From contig CAUZMW010000084.1 of assembly GCA_963581225.1 (NCBI GenBank), positions 1-9,780 of the forward strand: a DNA stretch of 9,780 nt, given 5' to 3'. The position numbers and the translations under genes are program-made. Each line of letters opens with the position of its first letter. Within the stretch, counting starts at the first letter, position 1. This stretch comes from SMWC01 sp963581225 (GTDB lineage: Bacteria > Pseudomonadota > Gammaproteobacteria > Steroidobacterales > Rariloculaceae). Below the pieces are notes generated by a model, which ran no database searches, had not been told where the DNA came from, and saw only the letters and a list, made by a program, of their open reading frames with translations. This document shows positions 1 to 6,695 of the stretch, one piece after another.

Positions 1-623
1 ACGTCGTCGACTGAGACATCCTCGAGATCGAGGACGCCCAACAGCATTCGTTGATGCCGAGCGGGAATCAGGGTACCGGCTTCCGAGACGATCGTTCTCA
101 GCTCGGCGGTACTTAATGCTTGACCGTGTTCGTGTTCGTTACGAACACCGAATAAACGCAGTAACCCGTTCGCCATCAGATTGATTAGCCACACCAGAGG
201 GTAGGCGATCTTCATCAACGGGTAGTAGATCAGCGCGGCGGGTAGCGCGAGTTTGGATGGATTTCTGGCCGCGACAGTCTTCGGCGCGACTTCCGCAAAG
301 ATCAGTACGACAAACGTCAGGATCAGCGTGCCGACGAAGATCGCGGCTTCGCCGCCAATTCTGATGGAGATCACGGTGACCAGTGCGGCGGCGGCGAGAT
401 TCGCCGCGTTGTTGCCAAGGAGGATGAGTCCGATTAATCGATCGGGGTGCTGCAGTAGGCTTTCGGTCAATCTAGCAGAGCGCAGGCCGGACCTCGCCTG
501 ATGCCGCAACCGGTAGCGGTTGAGACGCATGAGGGCGGTTTCTGTGCTAGAGAAAAACGCCGAGAGAAAGAGCAGAACGGTGAGTAGGGCGAATAATGAC
601 CCTAAAGGAACATCGTCACTCAA
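1..623 (-). CDS. corB: CorB/YfjD-like CNNM (DUF21) transmembrane protein, C-terminus cut by window edge
   Basis: The first 207 codons of an inner-membrane protein of the CNNM/CorB family, linked to magnesium or cobalt homeostasis. Hydrophobic segments lie at about residues 8-25, 63-86, 94-112 and 126-152. The DUF21 motifs are clear: FFSSTETAL (23-31), GNNAANL (70-76) and FAEVAPKTVAARNP (109-122). The cytoplasmic CBS and CorC-type domains expected in the full protein would lie beyond the window. I chose the TTG start at 623 because the strand carries a strong Shine-Dalgarno (CAGGAGGG) 10 bases upstream and the protein then begins just before the first membrane helix; no better ATG precedes it. 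It is divergent from ffh, matching the E. coli yfjD/ypjD/ffh neighbourhood except that ypjD is missing. Family assignment is firm. The exact ion handled, and so the name corB rather than yfjD, ytfL or another paralogue, is inferred. Confidence 0.85.
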   Translation of the reverse strand, partial: MSDDVPLGSLFALLTVLLFLSAFFSSTETALMRLNRYRLRHQARSGLRSARLTESLLQHPDRLIGLILLGNNAANLAAAALVTVISIRIGGEAAIFVGTLILTFVVLIFAEVAPKTVAARNPSKLALPAALIYYPLMKIAYPLVWLINLMANGLLRLFGVRNEHEHGQALSTAELRTIVSEAGTLIPARHQRMLLGVLDLEDVSVDD

Positions 624-682
624 GTACGGTGACCCTCCTGTTACCAGTGATGGTCCTTAGAGTGGATGAATGCTAGAGGGAG

Positions 683-688
683 TGTCAA
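683..688 (-). promoter_or_regulatory. Perfect -35 hexamer (TTGACA) upstream of corB
   Basis: On the minus strand TTGACA lies about 60 bases upstream of the TTG start of the CNNM gene, a sensible position for a sigma70 promoter. At 16-19 bases spacing I see no good -10 hexamer (CCACTC at 17), so this is a half-site only. It may be chance. Confidence 0.3.
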
Positions 689-787
689 GTATTTCGTACG
701 ACGATCTGATAACTAAGCGATTGTCCGCGGGTTTTCTGGCCATGTTAGGTTGCGCGATATCCATCATTCAGGCCGCTACCGACCGCG

Positions 788-2153
788 ATGCTTCGCGCCC
801 TCTCCGAACGATTAAGCGAAGCCGTCGCCCGGGCGCCGGCCGCGGCCGGATCACCGAGGACAATATTCGCGATACCGTGCGGCAGATCCGCATGGCGCTG
901 CTCGAGGCCGACGTCGCCCTCCCGGTCGCGAAGGCGTTTATCGAACGCGTGCGCGTCCGGGCGCTGGGCGAGGAAGTGGCGAAGAGTCTCAATCCCGGGC
1001 AGACGTTCATCAAGATCGTCCAGGACGAGCTGATCGTCGTGCTCGGCGGCGAAAATGTCGAAATCGTACGCCAGGGCAGCCTGACGGTCCTGATGCTTGT
1101 GGGCCTTCAAGGCGCCGGTAAGACGACGACGGCAGCCAAGCTCGCGCGTTATCTCACCGGGGCCCGCGGCGATGACGTCTTACTGACCAGCAGCGATGTG
1201 TACCGGCCGGCGGGCCGAGAGCAATTAGCCCGGCTCGGGAAGGATCTGCGCATCGAGGTTGCCGAACCGGACGAGCAGGATCCCGTGGCGATCGCCCGTG
1301 CGGCTCTGGCGCAGGCCCGCCGCGATCGGTTCCGCTGGCTGATTGTGGATACGGCAGGGCGGTTGCATATCGATACGGATTTGATGGCGGAGGCTCAAGT
1401 GCTGTCCACGGCAATCGAACCCCATGAAATCCTATTCGTCCTCGATGCTATGGCGGGGCAGGACGCCGTAAATTCTGCACTGGCGTTCCATGAAGTACTG
1501 CCGCTCGCCGGGGTGATCGCAACGAAGGCGGACGGTGACGCGCGAGGCGGCAGCGATTCTGTCGGTCCGAGAGGGTTACGGGCCTGCCGATCAAGCTGCT
1601 GGGTACCGGCGAGTAGCTCGATGCGCTCGAACCGTTTGAGCCGCGGCGATTAGCATCGAGAATCCTTGGGATGGGGGATCTTGTGGGTCTCGTGGAGACG
1701 GTGCAGGGCCACATCGATCAGGAGGTGGCGGAGCGTATGGCCACGAAGGTGAAGCGTGGTCGGCGTCTGAATCTGGAGGATTTCAGGGCGCAGCCCGAAC
1801 AATTGCGCAATATGGGTGGTATCGGGGCGTTGCTGGACAAGATTCCCGGTATGGACCCCGCGGCCGTCGGCGCAGCTCAAAGCGGCATGGATGACAGCCA
1901 GATCCGGCGCCAGATGGGCATCATCGACTCAATGACCGTGGCGGAACGCAGGCGGCCGGAACTCATCAACGGCTCACGAAAACGGCGGATCGCGAGCGGG
2001 GCAGGCCTTGAGATTCAAGACGTTAACCGCCTTCTGAAGCGGCACCGGCAGCTCGCCAAGACCATGAAACGGGTTGCCAAGGGAGGGAATCGAGAAGCTC
2101 ATGGGCGGCATTCAGGGCCCCTCAGGAGCCCCCCAGTCGGCCGTGGGAGCTAA
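788..2153 (+). pseudogene. ffh: Signal recognition particle protein Ffh, disrupted by four frameshifts and a nonsense codon
   Basis: Ffh is the SRP54 GTPase that binds 4.5S RNA and delivers nascent membrane proteins to FtsY. The whole family length is recognisable, but only by changing frame. The N-terminus MLRALSERLSEAVAR starts at ATG 788. A base is missing near 833-837, after which GRGRITEDNI and the NG domain follow: P-loop GLQGAGKTTT (from about 1105), DVYRPA, DTAGRL and TKADGDARGG (to 1551). An extra base in 1552-1558 leads to LSVRE, and an extra G at 1573-1575 leads to TGLPIKLLGTGE. Then comes TAG at 1614-1616 where Lys is expected. The frame continues through the M domain (RILGMGD, SRKRRIA, QDVNRLL). 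Another extra G in 2081-2087 shifts the tail, whose intended frame reads GIEKLMGGIQG; the shifted frame stops at 2153. With the lesions repaired, length and order match a normal Ffh of about 450 residues. A reading frame open from ATG 670 joins the NG-domain frame, but its first 50 or so residues are unlike Ffh. Sequencing error is the alternative to true decay. Confidence 0.8.
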
Positions 2154-2165
2154 TTCACGGTCGCT

Positions 2166-2187
2166 CGGCGGTCTGTGGTTACCGCCG
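2166..2187 (+). terminator. Possible intrinsic terminator after ffh
   Basis: A perfect 7-bp stem (CGGCGGT at 2166-2172 with ACCGCCG at 2181-2187) closes an 8-base loop, and five T follow at 2196-2200. The T-run is separated from the stem by eight bases, so the terminator would be weak. A second small inverted repeat (CCGTG 2141-2145 / CACGG 2156-2160) overlaps the end of ffh. The position between ffh and the rpsP promoter fits a terminator, but strength cannot be judged by eye. Confidence 0.3.
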
Positions 2188-2190
2188 GCC

Positions 2191-2218
2191 TTCACTTTTT
2201 CAGTAAATCCGGTAGAAT
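2191..2218 (+). promoter_or_regulatory. Sigma70-like promoter for the rpsP-rimM-trmD-rplS operon
   Basis: TTCACT (2191-2196, 4 of 6 to the -35 consensus) and TAGAAT (2213-2218, 5 of 6 to the -10 consensus) are separated by 16 bases in a locally AT-rich stretch. Transcription would start near 2225, giving a leader of roughly 65-70 bases before the rpsP ATG. Placed here, it would drive the ribosomal genes independently of the damaged ffh upstream. Confidence 0.5.
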
Positions 2219-2231
2219 TCGCACCTCATTG

Positions 2232-2263
2232 AGCGGTCGTCCATGGCGGCCGTTTTACTTTTT
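2232..2263 (+). terminator. Terminator-like hairpin in the rpsP leader (possible attenuator)
   Basis: CGGTCG (2234-2239) pairs with CGGCCG (2247-2252) around a 7-base loop with one G-U pair; A2232-T2254 and G2233-T2253 can extend the stem. The stem runs straight into TTTT, then AC, then TTTTT (2253-2263). This has the form of an intrinsic terminator, yet it lies between the likely promoter and the rpsP start, ending about 28 bases before ATG 2292. It could stop readthrough from ffh or attenuate the operon. I know of no described S16 leader of this kind. Confidence 0.35.
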
Positions 2264-2291
2264 GGACAGTTATTTCAGCAGGCTCCACGCT

Positions 2292-2546
2292 ATGGTCACA
2301 ATCCGTTTGTCGCGCGGTGGCGCGAAACAGCGGCCTTTTTATCACATCGTCGTGACGGACAGCCGTAATCGCCGCGACGGTCGATATATCGAGCGTTTGG
2401 GATACTTCAACCCGATCGCCGCCGGCGGTGAGCGCAAACTAAAGGTCGACCTCGAACGTGTCGACTACTGGATCTCTCACGGCGCACAACCATCCGATCG
2501 CGTTGCCAACTTAATGAAGCAGGCACGAGGCAGCGAGGCTTCGTAG
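2292..2546 (+). CDS. rpsP: 30S ribosomal protein S16
   Basis: Small ribosomal subunit protein that binds 16S rRNA early in 30S assembly. The 84-residue product is close to the 82 of E. coli. It shows the S16 signature from the first residues: MVTIRLSRGGAKQRPFYHIV, then DSRNRRDGRYIERLGYFNP (about 23-41), and the later VDLERVDYWISHGAQPSD block. The frame is open further upstream, to 2175, but homology begins exactly at the ATG at 2292, so I use that start. Ribosome binding is modest (AGG about 10 bases upstream). It is the first gene of a tight four-gene run, and rimM starts 7 bases after its stop. No defects are visible. Confidence 0.96.
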   Translation: MVTIRLSRGGAKQRPFYHIVVTDSRNRRDGRYIERLGYFNPIAAGGERKLKVDLERVDYWISHGAQPSDRVANLMKQARGSEAS

Positions 2547-2553
2547 TTCGGGC

Positions 2554-3087
2554 TTGAGCCCGCGCGAATCGGCAGTGAGCGGGCCGCCTCGCAAATTCGT
2601 GACACTGGGCCGGGTCAGCGGCGTCTACGGCGTCCACGGTTGGATCAAAGTTCACTCATCTACCGATCCTCGCGACAGTATCGTCGGTTTCGAGACATGG
2701 ATCCTGCGCAGCGGCGATGACGAACGGACGGTCGAGGTCGAGAGCGGTAGGCAGCACGGACGTACCGTGGTGGCGAAGCTTAAAAAGATCGATGACCGAG
2801 ACCAGGCTACCGCCCTGGTCGGGGCTGACATTTCGGTCGAACGAGAAGCGCTGGCGCCTTGTGAGCCCGGGGAGTATTACTGGACCGACCTGGAGGGTCT
2901 GGAAGTCATCACCGTTCAGGGCGAGACCCTTGGATGGTTGGATCATCTGTTAGAGACCGGTGGCCACGATGTCATGGCGGTCGAAGGCGAGCGTCAGCGG
3001 CTGATCCCGTTCGTTCAAGGTCAAGTCGTACGGGAAGTGTACCTCGATAAGGGCGTAATCGTTGTTGATTGGGATTCTACGTATTAG
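2554..3087 (+). CDS. rimM: Ribosome maturation factor RimM
   Basis: RimM is a cytoplasmic assembly factor that binds S19 and helps mature the 3' head domain of the 30S subunit. The 177-residue product is close to the 182 of E. coli. The N-terminal RimM domain is seen in VTLGRVSGVYGVHGWIKV (about 16-33) and in HGRTVVAKLKKIDDRDQA. The C-terminal PRC-barrel is seen in GEYYWTDLEGLEV (about 106-118), LLETGGHDVM and LIPFVQGQVV, ending in VDWDSTY. The start is a TTG, 7 bases after the rpsP stop, which suggests translational coupling; a GTG at 2575 is the alternative, also without a strong Shine-Dalgarno, and would remove seven poorly conserved residues. The stop lies 17 bases before the trmD start. 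Confidence 0.93.
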   Translation: MSPRESAVSGPPRKFVTLGRVSGVYGVHGWIKVHSSTDPRDSIVGFETWILRSGDDERTVEVESGRQHGRTVVAKLKKIDDRDQATALVGADISVEREALAPCEPGEYYWTDLEGLEVITVQGETLGWLDHLLETGGHDVMAVEGERQRLIPFVQGQVVREVYLDKGVIVVDWDSTY

Positions 3088-3104
3088 CCTGTAAACGGTT
3101 GAAA

Positions 3105-3866
3105 ATGCTTAAGATTAGCGTCGTTTCTCTGCTACCGGAGATCGTCGAACCGGTCGGCCGTTATGGCGTCGTTGGGCGAGCCTGCGAACGCGGCCTGCTT
3201 AAGGTAGCGCAGATTTCGCCGCGGGATTTCGTCACTGATCCGCATCGGACAGTAGACGACCGGCCTTACGGCGGCGGGCCTGGCATGGTGCTGAAATATG
3301 AGCCGTTGCGAGATGCGATTCGTCACGCTCGCAAGGGGTTGCCGGCAGAAAGCCGCGAGTTTGTACTGAGCGCCCAGGGCCGACCCTTCGACCAGGGGTT
3401 GGCCCGGGAGCTTGCGGCAGGCCCGGGATTGCTGCTGGTTGCCGGACGATATGAGGGTGTGGACGAACGAATTCTCACCGCTGAGGTGGAAGCGGAGCTG
3501 TCTCTGGGCGACTATGTGCTGAGTGGCGGCGAGCTCGCGGCGGCGGTCGTTATCGATACCGTCGCCAGACTGCTGCCGAATGTGCTCGGACACGAGAATT
3601 CTTCGCAAGAAGAGTCGTTTATGGCTGGACTACTGGAATATCCTCAGTACACTCGCCCTGAGATTGTCGATGGGCTCGGAGTCCCGGAGGTCCTGACTCA
3701 GGGGCACCACGAGGCGATTCGGCGGTGGCGGCTGAAGCAGGCGCTAGGCAAGACGTGGCTGAGGCGGCCGCGGCTGTTAGACGACAGAAATTTAACCACC
3801 GAGGAGCAGCGGCTCCTCGAGGAATTTATTGGCGAACGAGACGAGACGCACACTACCGGTATTTAA
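3105..3866 (+). CDS. trmD: tRNA (guanine37-N1)-methyltransferase TrmD
   Basis: Cytoplasmic SAM-dependent enzyme that makes m1G37 in tRNAs reading CNN codons and some others, preventing +1 frameshifting. The product is 253 residues (E. coli 255). The SPOUT knot motifs are present: RTVDDRPYGGGPGM (48-61), GRYEGVDER (114-122), GDYVLSGGE (135-143), and the C-terminal RRWRLKQALGKTWLRRP (206-222). The loop that carries the catalytic Asp in E. coli (D169, EDSF) reads EESF here, a conservative change. The ATG at 3105 gives the normal N-terminus MLKISVVSLLPEI; the frame is open further upstream into rimM (ATG 3069), but those residues are outside the family. The Shine-Dalgarno is weak, consistent with coupling to rimM. 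rplS begins 10 bases after the stop. Confidence 0.96.
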   Translation: MLKISVVSLLPEIVEPVGRYGVVGRACERGLLKVAQISPRDFVTDPHRTVDDRPYGGGPGMVLKYEPLRDAIRHARKGLPAESREFVLSAQGRPFDQGLARELAAGPGLLLVAGRYEGVDERILTAEVEAELSLGDYVLSGGELAAAVVIDTVARLLPNVLGHENSSQEESFMAGLLEYPQYTRPEIVDGLGVPEVLTQGHHEAIRRWRLKQALGKTWLRRPRLLDDRNLTTEEQRLLEEFIGERDETHTTGI

Positions 3867-3876
3867 GGATGAAGCT

Positions 3877-4221
3877 ATGTCCAAACTAATTAACGACATT
3901 GAGCAAGAGCAGCTCAAATCGGACGTTCCCGACTTTTCCCCCGGCGATACGATCGTGGTCCAGGTCCGGGTCAAGGAAGGGGAGCGAGAGCGACTACAGG
4001 CCTACGAGGGTGTGGTGATCGCGAAACGTAATCGCGGGCTCAACTCGGCGTTTACCGTTCGGAAGATCTCTCACGGTGAAGGCGTAGAGAGGGTTTTTCA
4101 GACCCATAGCCCGGCAGTCGCCGACATCAAGGTCAAACGCCGTGGCGACGTGCGCCGCGCGAAACTTTACTATCTCCGTGAGCGCAGCGGTAAGTCCGCG
4201 AGGATCAGGGAAAAACTCTAA
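3877..4221 (+). CDS. rplS: 50S ribosomal protein L19
   Basis: Large-subunit protein at the 30S-50S interface. The product is 114 residues, one fewer than in E. coli, and co-linear with the family: MSKLINDIEQEQLK, FSPGDTIVVQVRVKEGERERLQ (21-42), YEGVVIAKRNRGLNSAFTVRKIS (44-66), GVERVFQTHSP, and the basic RRGDVRRAKLYYLRERSGKSARI tail. The start at 3877 is set by the AAGGA Shine-Dalgarno at 3865-3869, which overlaps the trmD stop codon; an in-frame ATG at 3829 lies inside trmD and adds residues foreign to L19. It is the last ribosomal gene of the run. The next gene begins 20 bases downstream with no clear terminator between, so readthrough into the transporter cassette is possible. Confidence 0.97.
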   Translation: MSKLINDIEQEQLKSDVPDFSPGDTIVVQVRVKEGERERLQAYEGVVIAKRNRGLNSAFTVRKISHGEGVERVFQTHSPAVADIKVKRRGDVRRAKLYYLRERSGKSARIREKL

Positions 4222-4241
4222 CGACGAGGGCAGCTAGTCTA

Positions 4242-5114
4242 ATGAGACACCGACGTCGTGACCGTTTCTGTTGGGGTGTTGCGCTGCTGGCTGGGCCGGC
4301 GCTGCTGTTTTGTGGCGGATGTGTCGTCTCGGTTGTCGGGGGGATGGCGTCCGACACGCTTTCCGCCGCTATCCTTAATCAAGACGATCCGGCCATCGTA
4401 AGCTCGGGGCTACCGGCCTACCTGCTCGTCGTCGATGGATTCATTATTCAGAGCCCGGACAACGCCGGACTCCTATCCGCCGGCGCACAGTTGTTCGCGC
4501 TCTATGGTTCCCGATTCGCGGAAGACGCTGCCCATGGGCTCGTGCTCACGGCAAAAAGCCGGCGTTACGGTGCACGAGCAATCTGTCTGGAGCACGAACC
4601 CGCCTGTAATTGGTCCGGCCTAAAGTACGATCGGTTCGTTGCCGAATTAGCGGAAGTCGATCGTCGCCAGACCGACGTTCTGTATGCGTACGCGGTTAGC
4701 TGGCTGAGTCACCTGGACGCTGCGAGCTCAGATTGGGCTGCAGTAGGTGAGCTACCGTGGGTGCAGGCTGCGATGAATCGGGTCATGGAACTGGATGAGT
4801 CCCATGATGACGGCGGGGTCCACGTCTATCTCGGAATCCTGAATGCTTTACGCCCGCCGGCTCTCGGTGGCCAACCGGATGTAGCGAAGGCGCATTTCGA
4901 ACGCGCAATTGAACTCAGTAACGGAGCCGACCTGTCTGCCAAGGTAGAATACGCACGACGATACGGGCGGATGATGTTCGATCAGGAATTACATGACAGA
5001 TTACTGGACGAAGTGATCGCAGCACCGGCTGAGGCGCCTGGGCGAACGCTGCTCAACGTGCTCGCGAAGCGCGACGCAGTGGAACTTTTGGCATCTTCGG
5101 CGGACTACTTCTGA
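4242..5114 (+). CDS. tatT: TRAP transporter TatT-type accessory lipoprotein
   Basis: Predicted periplasmic lipoprotein of the TRAP-associated TatT family, helical TPR-like proteins that form trimers and pair with a TRAP binding protein (described in Treponema pallidum). The 290-residue product has a basic N-terminus (MRHRRR), a hydrophobic core at about 10-24 and a lipobox-like CGGC with the lipidated Cys at 27; Cys at the -3 position is less usual than Leu. After the anchor, VSVVGGMASDTLSAAI, DDPAIVSSGLPAYLLVVDG (48-66) and NAGLLSAGAQLFALYGSRF (74-92) match the family's N-terminal region. YLGILNALRPPALGG (196-210) followed by AKAHFERAIELSNG is the typical TPR-like stretch. It starts 20 bases after rplS, with GAGGG at about 12 bases upstream. 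The next gene starts on the last base of its stop codon (TGATG), so the two are likely coupled. The ligand is not predictable. Confidence 0.85.
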   Translation: MRHRRRDRFCWGVALLAGPALLFCGGCVVSVVGGMASDTLSAAILNQDDPAIVSSGLPAYLLVVDGFIIQSPDNAGLLSAGAQLFALYGSRFAEDAAHGLVLTAKSRRYGARAICLEHEPACNWSGLKYDRFVAELAEVDRRQTDVLYAYAVSWLSHLDAASSDWAAVGELPWVQAAMNRVMELDESHDDGGVHVYLGILNALRPPALGGQPDVAKAHFERAIELSNGADLSAKVEYARRYGRMMFDQELHDRLLDEVIAAPAEAPGRTLLNVLAKRDAVELLASSADYF

Positions 5115-6190
5115 TGGTCTCAGCTATTACCAGGCACGTCATGTTCAAACGCAATGCTTTGGGTCTCGCGAGTGTACTGCTGGCGGCGTTCTGCATTATC
5201 GCGCCGGTGGAGGCAATAGAAATCAAGGTGGCGACGGTCGCCCCGGACGGCTCGGGTTGGATGCGTGCGATGCGTGTCGGCGCGGCGGAAATTCGGGATC
5301 GTACACACGGTCGCGTCACCATCAAGTTCTACCCCGGTGGGGTCATGGGGAACGACGCCCAGGTGCTGCGTAAGATTCGCGTTGGACAGCTCCATGGCGG
5401 CGCGTTCACAGGCAGCGGGATCGCCGAACGCTACGCCGGTTTCAACCTTTACGGCATACCACTACTGTTCCGGTCTTTGGACGAAGTGGACTACGTTCGG
5501 GCGCGAATGGACGCAGAACTGGAAGCGGGACTGGCAGACGCGGGTTTCATCAGCTTCGGCTTAATAGAAGGCGGGTTTGCGCTAATGATGTCCAACGAAC
5601 CGGTCAGCCGCGTGGAGGACATGCGTCGTCGAAAAGTCTGGAGCCCGGAAGGCGATCCGATCGGATACATGGTGTTGGAGGCCATGGGACTGTCGCCCGT
5701 GATTTTGCCGCCGACAGATGTGCTCATCGGCTTGCAGACGGGGCTACTCGATGTCGTCGCCGCATCACCGGTAGTCGCTCTGGTGCTGCAGTGGCACACC
5801 AAGGTGAAGTACGTCACCGATCTGCCGGTGGTCTACGGTCTCGGTGTTTTCGCGATCGACGCTCGCGTATTCAATGGCTTGTCCACTGCTGACCAGGGGA
5901 TAGTCCGAACGGTGATGGGCGACGTCATGCGCGATCTGGACACGCAGACGCGACAGGATAACCGCGAAGCGCGAGCCGTTCTCGAGCAGACCGGTCTAGA
6001 GTTCGTGCCCGTAGACGCGGAGGATATTCCGGCGTGGCGTCAAACCATCGAAGGACTCTATCCTGACCTGCGCCAGCGAAGGGATATCGACACGGATCTC
6101 CTCGATCGATTGTTGATGCTGTTGGCGGAGTACCGGGCGGATATCAATTCGTCGGCAAGTCCTGTGATGGAGCCTCGGGCGACTGAATGA
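5114..6190 (+). CDS. dctP: TRAP transporter periplasmic substrate-binding protein (DctP/TatP type)
   Basis: Extracytoplasmic binding protein that delivers ligand to the DctQM permease. It has 358 residues from ATG 5114, overlapping the tatT stop by one base. An ATG at 5141, with AGG six bases upstream, is an equally good start and would give a shorter, classical signal peptide. In either case cleavage is likely after PVEA (about residue 34), leaving IEIKVATVAP. Family landmarks are FYPGGVMGNDAQVLRKIRVGQ (about 72-92), YGIPLLFRS, the VEDMRRRKVWSPEGDP strand (167-182), LQTGLLDVV (207-215) and ALQWH-like VLQWHTKVKYVTDLP (224-238). At the place of the conserved carboxylate-binding Arg of sialic-acid and C4-dicarboxylate binders there is Trp 176, and the usual ENP-like element reads AASP. 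Together with the tatT neighbour, this suggests the TatP branch with a less polar pocket. The ligand is unknown. Confidence 0.9.
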   Translation: MVSAITRHVMFKRNALGLASVLLAAFCIIAPVEAIEIKVATVAPDGSGWMRAMRVGAAEIRDRTHGRVTIKFYPGGVMGNDAQVLRKIRVGQLHGGAFTGSGIAERYAGFNLYGIPLLFRSLDEVDYVRARMDAELEAGLADAGFISFGLIEGGFALMMSNEPVSRVEDMRRRKVWSPEGDPIGYMVLEAMGLSPVILPPTDVLIGLQTGLLDVVAASPVVALVLQWHTKVKYVTDLPVVYGLGVFAIDARVFNGLSTADQGIVRTVMGDVMRDLDTQTRQDNREARAVLEQTGLEFVPVDAEDIPAWRQTIEGLYPDLRQRRDIDTDLLDRLLMLLAEYRADINSSASPVMEPRATE

Positions 6191-6197
6191 GCCCGGC

Positions 6198-6695
6198 GTG
6201 AACGCCAGATCGACTTCATGGTTGGCCCGCGCCGAGCGTTGGGGCCGCTGGTTCGAAGGTGCGTTGCTGACGCTACTCTTATCGGGATTGATTCTCCTGG
6301 CGAGCACGCAAATCCTGTTGCGTAACGTTTTTTCCAGCGGGCTGGCATGGGGAGACGGCCTCGTACGGCTTATGGTTCTCTGGCTGGCACTGCTCGGCGC
6401 GGTCGCGGCGAGCCGTGAAAACAAACAGATCCGTATCGATCTGCTATCGCGCTCCCTCTCTGGAATGTGGCAGAGAGTAGCGTGGTTCACGACGGATCTG
6501 TTCACGGCCATCGTTACCGGCTTACTCGCCTGGCACTCGTGGCGATTCGTGCAGGACTCCCGACTCTACGGCGATATGCTGCTCGACGATTGGCCGGCTT
6601 GGGGTTTCCAATTGATTCTGCCGCTCGGCTTTCTTCTGATTTGCTATCGCTACGTACTGCGCGCCGTCCGCGAGGCACTCGGCAGGCGCCAATGA
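6198..6695 (+). CDS. dctQ: TRAP transporter small permease subunit DctQ
   Basis: Small inner-membrane subunit of the TRAP permease, which partners DctM and helps engage the binding protein. The product is 165 residues with four predicted membrane helices at about 20-41, 56-73, 95-117 and 134-157. The family pattern is visible: NVF near 43, GLAWGDGLVRLMVLWLALLGA (48-68), then ASRENKQIRIDLL (71-83). The start is GTG 6198, 7 bases after the dctP stop; no strong Shine-Dalgarno is present, which fits translational coupling. Its stop overlaps the dctM start by four bases (ATGA). The order T-P-Q-M and the tight spacing support one operon. No defect is seen. Confidence 0.9.
   Translation: MNARSTSWLARAERWGRWFEGALLTLLLSGLILLASTQILLRNVFSSGLAWGDGLVRLMVLWLALLGAVAASRENKQIRIDLLSRSLSGMWQRVAWFTTDLFTAIVTGLLAWHSWRFVQDSRLYGDMLLDDWPAWGFQLILPLGFLLICYRYVLRAVREALGRRQ

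Noticed and set aside
253..501. Plus-strand open frame inside the CNNM gene.
   Set aside because: The opposite strand encodes a well-conserved DUF21 domain over the same bases, so this is a shadow frame.
670..787. A small N-terminal extension or separate leader protein before Ffh, starting at ATG 670.
   Set aside because: The translated stretch has no recognisable motif, no good Shine-Dalgarno, and joins Ffh in a frame that skips the true N-terminus. It is best read as a chance open frame.
745..1714. Several overlapping minus-strand open frames opposite ffh.
   Set aside because: They mirror GC-rich codon positions of the ffh coding strand, have low-complexity Arg/Ala/Pro-rich translations and no family resemblance.
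788..2232. Programmed frameshifting or stop-codon recoding as an explanation of the ffh reading-frame changes.
   Set aside because: Four shifts of differing direction plus a TAG would all need recoding in one gene. None sits on a recognisable slippery heptamer with a downstream structure, and Ffh has no known recoding.
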